This document shows positions 32,646 through 42,396 of a stretch of DNA of 64,000 nucleotides, piece after piece. Position 1 is the first letter of the stretch; every line of letters starts with the position of its first letter. Origin of the DNA: Callorhinus ursinus. Its lineage: Eukaryota > Chordata > Mammalia > Carnivora > Otariidae. The notes below the pieces were generated by a model that was not told where the DNA came from, made no database searches, and was given only the letters and a program-made list of their open reading frames with translations. Made by a program: the position numbers and the translations under genes. The DNA is taken from assembly GCF_003265705.1 (NCBI RefSeq), contig NW_020313288.1:810839-874838 (forward strand), given 5' to 3'.

Positions 32646-33214
32646 TCTGGCTGGCTGGCTTGGGAGCCTCTCCTCCACTCCCTCACCCACCCCCAGGTGT
32701 ATCAGTCACCAGGACCATCTTATCCTGTGCTTCATCCTAGCACAGAGAGCTTGATGCTTAGGAAATATACGGGGCATGAAGGAAAGATCCCTCCAGCTTG
32801 CCCAGTCTCAGTTTTCTCAGCTGCAGACTGGGGAGAACCAGCCTCCTGCCTGGCCCGCCCCATGCTTACTTGGTGCTTACTAAGCAGAGGTAGACCCCAC
32901 CTGGCCCTCCATCTCCCCATGTGGGCCTTCCCCCAGAGGCCCAGACCTCTCTGTCCTATCTTGGGGACCAGGAAAGATGCATTTGCAGAGGAATCTACAG
33001 TCTCAGCAAAGAAGGCTGGGCCCAGTGATGCCAGACACATTAAAGACCCGTTCCTCTCTGCTCTGTGTTTCCAACCCTAACCTCCAGGAATCCAGCCCTG
33101 AATGCCCCAGCCCAGTTTTCCCTCTGCCAACCTCTCAGAACAGTACCTCCCTCCCACACTCACCCAGACGCTCTGGATTTTCCAAAACCAGTCGTGTTAT
33201 TACCTGCCTCCAGA

Positions 33215-33424
33215 TCTTTGAATGTGCAGTTCCGGCTACCTGGAATGCCCTTTCTTTTCCCACTTAGAAAACTCCTACTTATCCTTCACAGCCCCAGCCC
33301 CAATGCCCCTCCTCCAGGAAGTCTCCCTCGATCATCTTACCCTGAGGTAGACACTTTGCTACTCACTCTGGGCTCCACCCTGGGTCTAAGTCTATCTTCC
33401 CTGAAGGACAAGGCCCATGAGCCC
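33215..33424 (+). repeat. Right arm of the 210-bp inverted repeat
   Basis: Counterpart of 32436-32645, beginning TCTTTGAATGTGCAGTTCCG. Both arms translate to similar gap-free frames, but these are not protein-coding; the similarity reflects recent common origin. Confidence 0.75.
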
Positions 33425-33629
33425 AGACACCAACAGTCAACCACACCATCACCATCCAGCAAACATTTGTGGGAACAATCTCTTGATTGTATCCTTGTGC
33501 CTGGCTGCAAACTCGTTCCTTCTCCTGCCCCAGGCTCTTGAAAGCTACATTCTCTGCTTGTTTCCCGAAAAATGAGGTCTGAAACCGAGGGACAAGCCCT
33601 GATGGTGGAATTTCAGTCACTGTGCCCTG

Positions 33630-33643
33630 CCACTAGGGGGGAC
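33630..33643 (+). promoter_or_regulatory. CTCF-like motif
   Basis: CCACTAGGGGGGAC matches 13 of 14 positions of the CTCF core on the + strand. It lies about 700 bp left of the unassigned CpG island. Confidence 0.35.
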
Positions 33644-34270
33644 GTTTTGTTTTCTTCCCTGTACCCCTAGAACGCTTGCCACTAGGAGTGGTCTATAAGG
33701 CCCAGGGGTGGCTTTGGAACCCTGAACCTCAGGAGTCCTAGGATGAAGGGAATGGGGAGGGGTGTCCAAAGGGCCCCAAGGCAAGGGGCTGGTGGTGGGG
33801 GGAAACGGGCAAAGCTGGGAGTCTTCCCTCCACTGACATCCGCCTAGACCAGTCACGCCCCATTGGGGCTTCCTCAGCCTGGGGCACTTGAAGACAGACA
33901 AAGAGTGTCATGGAACACACAGAGAAGGATTGAGCAGAGAGAGGGCAGGGCAGGCAGGCAGGAGTGAGGAAAGTCAGGGGTCTGGCCTCCAGCAACCCCC
34001 CTCCCAGGACCCTGGCCCTGCTCCCCAGATCTGGGCTGGGGTCCCAGACTTGCAGGTAACCACAGGCCCAGAGCCCAGCCAGTGACACCACAATATATAC
34101 TGTTGCTTCTTGGGGGAAGGGGTGGTGGTGCCACCAACCCCTGGGAGGGACCATTTCTCTCTCCAGTCCCACCCCAAATCTGCCCACTGTCTGCATCCAC
34201 CTCTGCCTAATGACTCCTAACCCACACACTCCACCTTCTGGGAGAATTCTGAGACTGAGCAAGAGATGCC

Positions 34271-34293
34271 TTTAAAAAAAAAAAAAAAAAAAA
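34271..34293. repeat. Poly(A) run
   Basis: An A homopolymer following CCTTT. It has no recognisable SINE or L1 body next to it, so its origin is unclear. Confidence 0.7.
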
Positions 34294-34370
34294 GCAAGGA
34301 GGCACAGCCCCCTCTCCTTCAAATCCACTCTTTGCCCTTAAGGGACTACCCTCCCCCCAAAAAGCGTTTC

Positions 34371-34384
34371 GCGCCCTCTTGTGG
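34371..34384 (-). promoter_or_regulatory. CTCF-like motif at left edge of CpG island
   Basis: The reverse complement CCACAAGAGGGCGC matches 13 of 14 positions of the CTCF core. Confidence 0.45.
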
Positions 34385-36260
34385 CTGAACAGGAGGCTCC
34401 CGGAGCCGAGAGAGCCGGGCCCTTACCGGAGGACACCGTGTCCCCGGAGGCGGCGGCGGCTGGAAAGCGCCACTGACAGATGTTTACTTCTGCGCGCAGC
34501 TGGGCCGCGACGGCAGCTCCACGGCTGGGGTCCGCGGACCCGAACGCCCCCCACAGCCCCTTGTACACCACAAGGCAGCGCGGGTGTCTGGGTCTCGCCC
34601 TCCTAGAGGCTCGGGAGGGGATTCCGGCTGCCCCCGCTTCCACCCCTGTTCAGACGCACACTTGGGGGTCCAAGGAGGCAGAGGCGCGCCCGTCCCGTCG
34701 GACAAGGACCCGGGCCAGATCCTGGCTTGGAGAGGCGCGGAAGATCGCCCTGCCCACCTCTCCCCTCCTGCCGTGCGCGGACCTGTCGCCCCCTAGACCC
34801 CACCTTCATACACATGCCGGTTCTTGGCTAGAGGAGGGAAGCTACCGGTCTATCCGGAGCCCCTGTAAGCCCCCAAACCTCCGTCCACGGGGCCGGTCCT
34901 CCCCCAGCGCCGGTCCCCTGCGGGTCCCCCGCCTGCCCTTGCTTACCTGCTCGGGGTGCCCGACTACCCGTCAGTGGTGGCCGCGCCTGCCGCCCGCGCC
35001 GGCCCCAGCCCCTGCCCCTGCCGCCGCGACCGCCATCCCGGCCGCCTGGGCCCGCGGCGCCCGGGGGGGCCCGGGCCGGAGGGGGCGGCCGCGGGGGGGA
35101 CGCGGCGCGGGCCGGCCCATGGGGCCCCCCCGGGCTCGATCAGCCGCGGGCTGCGGCCATCCCGGCCGGGCTGGGGCTGGGGCTGGGGGTGCCCTGGACG
35201 GCCGGCGGCTCGGAGGGCGCGGGGCGCGGGGGCGCACGGACGGCGCGGGCGGCCTGGGCACGCGACTCTGGGCTCCGGGGCTGCGGCGCGAGGGGCCCGG
35301 GCTTTCGGAGCGGCTTCACCGCGCGCTCTCCCGCCGCCTCCGCCGCTCCCGCCGCGGACGGCTTGGCCGGCTCCGGGCGGGGGGCGGGGCCGGGGGCGGG
35401 GCCAGGGGCGGTGGCTCGGGTTTCCCGGGACGAGAGCCGCCCCCGCCCAAGGAGAGGGGGGCGGGAGGAGCGCAGGTGGCTAGGGTGCAGGGGCCACAGC
35501 GCCCCCTCTAGAAGGTCATCTCCCCGGGCCCTTTAGGAAAGCCGGGGCCCCAAGACCACCCCTCCCCAAGGGCCCCCTTCTGGGTTAAAAGGCACAGCGC
35601 CCCCGACGCCAGTATCCGCGGCCTTCAGCGCCCCACGCTCTATTTGAGGATCTGGTTTTACTGCCAAACTCCTGGGTCCTGCCTGGTCCCCTTCCAGAAG
35701 GCAGGGCCCCAAGAAGTACCCTCACCAAGGAAGCCCCTCAAGGGAACCGCAGCACAGCGGCCCCCTAATTAGCTGTTTCCCACCCCTACTCCAGAGACCC
35801 GAACGGCTCATCTTCCAAAAGTCTGGGGCCCCAGGAAGCCCCTCCCCCAGATTCCCCTCCGGGGAATTAAGAGTCACAGCACTACCCCAGACGACGGTCA
35901 CAGCGGCCACAGTCTCCTCCTACCCCACTGAAGATTGCGGGGTCCTCCTAGTCCTGCCCCAGGTCCTCTTTCCACAAAGCTAAAGAAGCCCCCCGTGACA
36001 AAGCCGTTCTAGAGAACTGAGACCCAGTGTTTTTTCCTAAGACAGTAAGTGATACCCTGAGACTGATGATCCCCGCTGCCCACAGAGCCCCTCATCAAGT
36101 GGCAGTTCTCCCCAGTCTGGCCTCAGAGCCCTGCGAGGGGATCCCATTCCCACCCCTGGCTCTCCGCGGCGCTCTCTGGGTACCAAGACCCCGCTTTGCC
36201 TCTCCCGCCTGCGCGCCCAAACCCACCGCGCCCCCTCCCCGACGGCTCCGCGTTCCTAAA

Positions 36261-36274
36261 GCGCCCCCTGGCGG
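36261..36274 (-). promoter_or_regulatory. CTCF-like motif at right edge of CpG island
   Basis: The reverse complement CCGCCAGGGGGCGC matches 13 of 14 positions of the CTCF core. Confidence 0.45.
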
Positions 36275-36894
36275 CCCCAGCTGACTCCGGGGGTGGGTGG
36301 AGTGGGCGGGGCTGGAACTGCCGTGGCCCCGCCCCCCCGCGGCCTAGTTACCGAAAAACACCCTCCTTACCTCCCAGCCCTCAGCCCTCGGGCCCCCGCA
36401 TCGGGCTTTTTCCCGCGCCGTCCCGGCCACCGCCTGCGTTCCTGGGGCCGGGTGCTCTGGTTTCTCTCTGCTGCCGCCTGATTTCTTGGGGCCTCCTCAC
36501 CCTGGCCCAGGCCGCCTGCATTCCTCTGATCCCAGCAGCCCTGGGATTCATACGGGTATTAGACCTTCCTAGGACCACCGTCCCGCCTCTCCCCGCCCCC
36601 CCTCCGGGCCCTCAACACCCCCCCCCCCCCGCAAAGGCCTGTACAACTTGCACTAGTACGCAGTATGCGCGATGACAGGAGACACTCAGGTAGTCTCACC
36701 CCCTGTACTCGGGCTCATGCGGGTGGGGGACCTCGGGAGCACGGAGGAAGGACAGCCGGAAGGAGTCCGCTAGGACGTGAGCTTGCGGGTAGGGTGGGGG
36801 CATAACAACGAGCGGGTATGAGAAGTGGCAGCGTGGGAGCTGCCCGGTCCTGGTCTGGGATGGGAAGGGCAGGTGTTTGCTCTGTGCAGCCTTG

Positions 36895-37050
36895 GGCCGA
36901 TACTTGTTGAATGTGCCTCAGTTTCCCCATCTGTAACACGGGATATTATGAGTAGATTCTAATAGGGTTGTCGTAGAGATTAAATAAATAGGAGTAACCG
37001 TCCCTGGCTCGTGGTGAGCGATGCCCGAGTGTCTGCCATTATTGGTGTCA
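36895..37050 (+). repeat. MIR SINE
   Basis: Sense: TGTGCCTCAGTTTCCCCATC, TGTAACACGGGATATTATGA, GTAGAGATTAAATAAATAGG and a decayed end. Confidence 0.7.
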
Positions 37051-37241
37051 CCCTGTGCTCCCCCCGGTGACACACTCACCCTGGCCATTCGCACACGGAC
37101 CCCCAAATCTTTGATCCAGGCAGGGTCACACCCGGTGCCATCCTTGTTCTCACACACACTGGGAGGCCCTTTCTGAGAACAACACCATCCCTAACACAGA
37201 GCGGTCACGACCACCCATTTCCTTGCCCGAGGGCATGCATG

Positions 37242-37338
37242 GACACACACACACACACACACACGCACACAGGTGTCCTTCCTTTGCTTCCAGCCAGACA
37301 CACGTATGCACATGGACACAAAGCTCACACTACCCATA

Positions 37339-37370
<32 letters not shown>

Positions 37371-37376
37371 ACACAC
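37242..37376. repeat. (AC)n microsatellites
   Basis: Two pure AC runs, about 37242-37270 and 37339-37376, lie in a wider CACACA-rich degenerate zone from roughly 37060 to 37800 with weaker traces to 38400. The AC tracts are expected to vary in length between individuals. Confidence 0.85.
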
Positions 37377-37799
37377 GGTACCTAGTAGAGACACAGACAC
37401 ACAGGATATTCACACACAGTAGCCCACCAGCCCTCAGGTCGCCCCGTGGTTGCTCGGGCACATTCACGTGCGCTTGGCAGATCGTTACACACGCCCTTGC
37501 TACCTGGCGCCGATACACATGACACACGTTAATTCACACACAGGCACTCCGTGTGATCCACTCCACACCCACTGCTGGTACAACACGGCCACACGGAGAC
37601 AATTCATGTTCCTGCGGTGTGCACACACAGCCCTTATGCGTACGTTTCACACAGTAACCCACCACATGCACACACCCCGGAGGATGCGGTATGCGCCCCA
37701 CAGCCACACAAGCGCAGCAGACTCGGAGACACTGTCGTGCGTGCACACAAGCGCACACACGTGTGAGGCTAGTCTGGGAGGCATAGCCCCTCTGCACAC

Positions 37800-39948
37800 A
37801 TGCGGCCCAGCCGGGAGCCCACCCTCCTGCACCCAGCCACCATTAAGCTGTCACCAGCCGCCCCTTGGCCACCTCCTGCTCACCCCACACTGCCGGCATC
37901 CCCCTCCCCACCGTGGCTGGGGCCATGGGGGTGGGGGCGTGCAGACACATGGGGCGCAGGACACACACATGTGCCCACCATGTGGAGGCTTGTAAAGTGG
38001 TTGCCCTGGCAACAGCAACTTGAAAGACTGGGTTTTTCCTCTGGGGTGGGCAGGGGCGCCAGGGTGAGGCTGCGGTGGGGCGAGACAGGAGGTAGGAGGG
38101 GGTACGCCAGGACACGTGCCCACCTTCCACCGCTGTTGGAGACCCCATCACCTGCAGGCCCCCAGAAACCCCGTTCTGCTTGGGGCCAGCCCCACGTGGT
38201 CACAGGAGGCACACGTTCACTCCGTCCCAACACCTTCCTGCACCAGTGTGTCACCTTACGCAACCCAGCACCTCTGGACGCTCTCTGTCACCAACCCACA
38301 CACTTTGTCACCCCCTGGACAGGCAGTGACAGACACCCTGTCGCACTGGCTGACTCACACAGCAGCTGGGAACTGGGGTGCACACAGACACACCCTCCCT
38401 CTGGCCCCCACCCCCCTCAAAGGAGCTGTCTGAGCCCAGCTGCCCGGGAGGCCACGGGGATTCAGGGGCTGGTTCTATTTGCAGGAAACACGGGTATTTA
38501 CAATGCTTTATTTTTAAACCTTCCTTCTCCCAGACTGTGGCTGCTGTGGGGTGGGGGTGGGTGGAACAGAGCCTTGAACCTCCCCTGCTTCTAGAGCAGC
38601 CCGTGGGTGGCATGGGCTGTGGTCTCCCCAGTGCGCAAATATGCACAGAGAAACCGAGGCTCAGTGTGGAGTAGGGGGCATCTGTGGGCACGTGGCCCCT
38701 GTGGCTGATTTGAGCCTGCTGGCCCTAGGGTCAAGGCCAAGGCAGGGGTGGGACAGCGCAGGTGCACCCAGAGCTCAGGCCCTGTCACCTACCAGCCCTC
38801 TATGTTGTTTGCCTGGGAATTAGTTCCGCTCACTCACTGCCTCGTCGGGTGTCCCACCCCCAATGCCCCCTCCCCTGCAGTGCTCACTTGGCAGTTTTGA
38901 AACCTGGGGATCAGAGAGGTCAAGACGCTGGCCCAAGGTCACAGAGTAGGGAAGAGGCTCACACCCGGGGCTGGATGATTCCAGAACATTCAACCACTGC
39001 CCTGGCCACTCCTCCACCCCTGACCCCCGAGGCTGCCCCCCCCGCCCTTGCTGCACAGTCACTGCTCCCAAGGGGAGTGCTCTGTTCACTAGTGGAGGCC
39101 CAGGCAGAGGTTCTGGGAGGCCAGCGGCTGCTGGCCAAGACATGGACTTGGCTGGTGGAGAAGTTTCCATCTTAGCACCAGGAGCTGGTCCAGGCCCTGC
39201 AGGCCCCGCGCTGTACCTCAGGACCCCCAGGAACCAGCGCTGCAGGGGTGGAGGTGGCCCGGAGCCCTCTGTGTCTTCTGTCTCTCCCGCCACCCCCAGC
39301 TGGAGCATCTCCATACACTCGTCATTGCTCCACCCCACGATGAGCTGGTCACGGAGATGGCTGGGCCTCAGTTGGCTCATCGGTGAAATTGCTCCCACAG
39401 TCATTCTGTGCCCAGTGCAGATCCTCAGGGATTGGTAGTGTCGTTCTCCCGTGGAGAAGGGAATGGGCTTGCCAGGGGTCACTGGGACAGCTCCGGGCGG
39501 CCAACTGCCGGCCAAGAGGCTCCTCTAAACTAGGCTCAGGGTTCTCAATTTGACAGTTATCCTGGCCCCAAGCTGGACAATGCTGGAGTGGAGAGAAGCC
39601 TCAGCCCCAACAGGGGACACAGCCCAGGGTCAGAGCGAGGGGGCCAGGAGGAGCTGGTGGCCTCGGCCAGGATGGGGCCCTTGAGGCCCGTGGGCGGCAG
39701 GAAGGAGGCGGCCGGGTCGAGGCAAGGGAGGATGGGAAAAGCAGGGCTGACGGCCATCCCCATAGGGCCATTTGCAGCCACAGGCCACAGGTCAGGGGCC
39801 CTGTCCCTGGGGGCCCTGGGTCAGCAAGGTGGGAAAGCCATCAGGCCAGCCCAAGGGAGCCAGGGCCGCAGGGCAGGCAGCCGGGTGGGGGCTGGGCCAG
39901 GGGCTGTGCGGCACCTGTGGGGCGGGGCGGGGGCTCACGGAGGCACAG

Positions 39949-39949
<1 letters not shown>
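37800..39949. other. Intergenic block 5, no coding exon recognised
   Basis: GC-rich DNA with an antisense MIR-like piece near 38888-38975 (CCTGGGGATCAGAGAGGTCA). A long minus-strand frame (38820-39515) has no recognisable family signature and is treated as chance. Confidence 0.5.

Positions 39950-39979
<30 letters not shown>
39950..39979. repeat. (CA)n microsatellite
   Basis: About 15 uninterrupted CA units, followed by looser ACAC-rich DNA and a GCAC-unit run near 40120-40140. Confidence 0.9.
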
Positions 39980-39981
<2 letters not shown>

Positions 39982-40410
39982 AACACACACTCAGAAACAC
40001 AATTATATACACAGACCCCCCCCAAGACACACACTCTCCCCAGTCACAGCTGCACATGCGTATACACCATCACACATGCAAAAGCCATACATGTGTACAA
40101 ACTGTCCCCCCCCCACACGCACGCATGCACGCACGCACGCAGCAGCCCCGGCTGCCAAGGCTTGCGGGTGCCCTGCGGCACCCCCCCCCAGCACCCTGGC
40201 CCTTGCCACCCGTCTGCCCAACCCTGCTGTCTCGCGTCCTTGGCCTGGGCTGCCCTAATCCCTGTCTCGTGTCCTGAAGCCAGAAGATAAGGGGCAGCTG
40301 CAGCCCCAGATAAAGGAGGCACAGCCACAAATCCGGGGTGGCCCCGGCAGAAACGGGCACTGAGCCCAGGCTGCACGAGCCCTGCTGCTGCCACCCTATC
40401 CGGCCTGGCT

Positions 40411-40552
40411 AAGAGGGACAGAGAGAGGGCAGGGGAGAGACAGAGGCACAGGGAAGGAGCAGGGAGACAGAAAAGAGGGACTCCGAGAGAGAGAAGCAGA
40501 GGGAGAGAGGGAGGGCGACACCAAGAGAGACGGAGACAGAGAGAGAGAGAGT
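40411..40552. repeat. Purine-rich (GAGA)n low-complexity tract
   Basis: About 140 bp, almost all purine, built from GAGAGA, GACAGAGAGA and GGGAGAGA units. Candidate triplex (H-DNA) former. Confidence 0.8.
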
Positions 40553-40857
40553 ACACGCAGCACCTTCCCCAGGCCCTGCCTCCCCCCATCTGAGTGCCTC
40601 GGTGGCCCCATTGGTCCCCTGTGCCACCTACCTCCTTTCTACTTCCCCAAATCCAAATGTGAAGATAGGGCATTCAGAGGACGACTCAGGCCTGGTTCAG
40701 GGTGGGGAGGGGGACATCTTCCTGAATGTCCCCACATTCTCCAGGGTGACACCAGGGAAGTTCTCATCCCCCTGCCACAGCCTCAGTGAAGGCAGGACCC
40801 CCCAGAGCAGGTCCTGGCCCTTCTGTGCCTCAGTCTCCCAGCTATAAGATGCCCTCA

Positions 40858-41010
40858 CTCAGCAAGTGTTCATTGGGCACCTCCGGGGAGCAGGGCCTGG
40901 TGCTGGGTGCTGGGGACACACAATGACTGAGGTGGACCCAACTCCCACCTTCTCGGAGCTCACAGTACAGTGGGGAAGATGGCATGTGGCCAGGTAGCAC
41001 CAGGATGATG
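40858..41010 (-). repeat. L2 LINE 3' fragment
   Basis: Antisense: AGCAAGTGTTCATTGGGCAC, GGGCCTGGTGCTGGGTGCTG and GGAGCTCACAGTACAGTGGG. Confidence 0.65.
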
Positions 41011-42239
41011 AGGGTCACGATCCCAGTGGGGGGGATGCTCAAATGGCTGCAGAGCCTGAAGGGGGCAGTATCCCCAGCAGGGGGCAGTTAGAGAGCCTTC
41101 TGGAGGAGGAAGGGAGGGAGGAGGAAGAGGAGGGGGGAGGGGGAAGAGAGGAGGTTTGTGTGTGTGTGTGTTGGGGGGGCGTGATGGGAGAGGGGATGGA
41201 CTAGAGAGAGACTCTGGGGGGCAAGTGGGCAGGAGCCAGGAACCCACAGGCTGTGGCGGCGGGGAGGCAGGAGGGGAGGCTGATGCCCTGCTCTCTGGCT
41301 CAGGACGGTGGGGCAGTCCCTGGGCCAGGGACCTCTCGGACCCACGGATTCAGGTGGATTTGGGATGAATGCCTGTTCCCTCTGCACAAAGTCAGAGAGT
41401 AGAATAAGTGAGTTAATGCAAGAAAAGGGCTTAGACAAAATAAGTGCTCAATAAATGTATAGCTACCGGTATACGATTAATACTACACCACTATAATAAT
41501 AAGCAATTAATATTACGTCATTAATATTAATATTGTTGTCAATGGCCAGTCCAAAGTCCCCTCTCTCTCCCTCCCCCCGCTTACAGGAGGCCCTCGATTG
41601 CCTTACACAGAAAGCGCAGGCCATGGCAAGGCAGAGCCAGGGAGGCCTTGGAGGCCCAGAGAGGGGAGACTATGTTCAGACAGCCCTCTGTGGGCCTCAG
41701 TTTCCCCATCTATCCAACTGCCTCTCTGGAGTGGCCTGGGGTGCCTGTGGGGACGGTGGGGGGAGACTCCTGGTGGAACCTCAGAGGGCAATGGGGCGGG
41801 CATCTTAGGAGGGAGGAGTGAGCTCGGGTCCCCGGAGGTGGGCAGGCACAGCTGGGCAAGTCGTCTCGCCGGGACTGGACACCGCAAGTCCACCGTTTTA
41901 TCCCCAGACTGTCCTGCAGAGGGCAGCCGAAGCCAGCGCTAGAAGCCAGACCGCTCCCCCGCCCACCACCACCTCCGCTCCTCCGGGAGCTCTCAAGGGT
42001 CGGGATTCGCCTGTTGTAGTCGCTGCGGGTGTCTGGCTCTAGGACAGCCTCTGGCGCGCAGGCACTCAACTAATTATCTGTCGATAATGTCCCGCGTAAA
42101 AGCCGTGGAGTTTGTTTTTTTTTAAGCCCCAGGTTCAAAGTTTTTCGAATACCCCTGTGGGTCGACTACGGCCCGTCGGCAGAGCACTGAGCAAGCCCTT
42201 CAGCTCAGCGGTACTACCCTAAGTGGGACCCCGAGGCTC
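41011..42239. other. DUS3L upstream flank
   Basis: Contains a CTCF-like site (41074), a purine-rich GGAGGAAG tract with a short (TG)n run (41100-41170), an A/T-rich patch with AATTAATATTA (about 41450-41540) and a MIR-like GGGCCTCAGTTTCCCCATCT (41692). No exon was recognised. Confidence 0.5.
41074..41087 (+). promoter_or_regulatory. CTCF-like motif upstream of DUS3L
   Basis: CCAGCAGGGGGCAG is a 14 of 14 match to the CTCF core CCASYAGRKGGCRS, 1.3 kb upstream of the DUS3L start codon. Confidence 0.55.
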
Positions 42240-42396
42240 CACCCCCACTCAGGCTCCGCCCCCTTACGTCGACTCGCGAACAATGGCGTCACTTGGAGCG
42301 CCCCGGGCATGCGCATTTCCCCAGCACGACGGGAAGACGCACTCGCGACCCGGAAGGCCTTCCCGCTGCACTCCAAAGCCGGCGTGAGGGGGGCCG
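42240..42396 (+). promoter_or_regulatory. DUS3L: DUS3L CpG-island promoter
   Basis: CpG-rich and TATA-less. It contains an NRF1-like half palindrome GGGCATGCGCAT (about 42305-42316), an ETS-type CCGGAAG (42350-42356) and the start codon in GGCCGATGG at 42397. The island continues into intron 1 to about 42900. Confidence 0.7.

Larger units (their letters stand above)
34350..36400. promoter_or_regulatory. Large CpG island without an assigned gene
   Basis: About 2 kb of CpG-dense DNA, densest at 34950-35420, with repeated GGGGCGGGGC-type GC boxes (about 35380-35410 and 36300-36330) and G-runs able to form quadruplexes. No TATA box and no coding exon are recognised on either strand. CTCF-like motifs sit at both ends. 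By synteny the most likely owner is an upstream 5' exon of NRTN, which would be transcribed leftwards. That is inference only. Confidence 0.65.

Noticed and set aside
34480..35511. 343-codon + strand open frame in the CpG island, and overlapping long frames on both strands
   Set aside because: Very GC-rich DNA is poor in stop codons, so long frames arise by chance. The translation is low-complexity Arg/Gly/Pro/Ala with no domain, and no neurturin or fucosyltransferase similarity was seen.
38820..39515. 231-codon - strand frame containing LQRW, reminiscent of the neurturin start MQRW
   Set aside because: The residues that follow do not resemble the neurturin signal peptide or prodomain, there is no cystine-knot sequence, and the frame overlaps MIR-like DNA.
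6633..42239. Intact or pseudogene FUT3/5/6
   Set aside because: No frame with the HHWD-type acceptor motif or the conserved alpha-1,3-fucosyltransferase core was found in any frame. Absence cannot be proven because of the gap.
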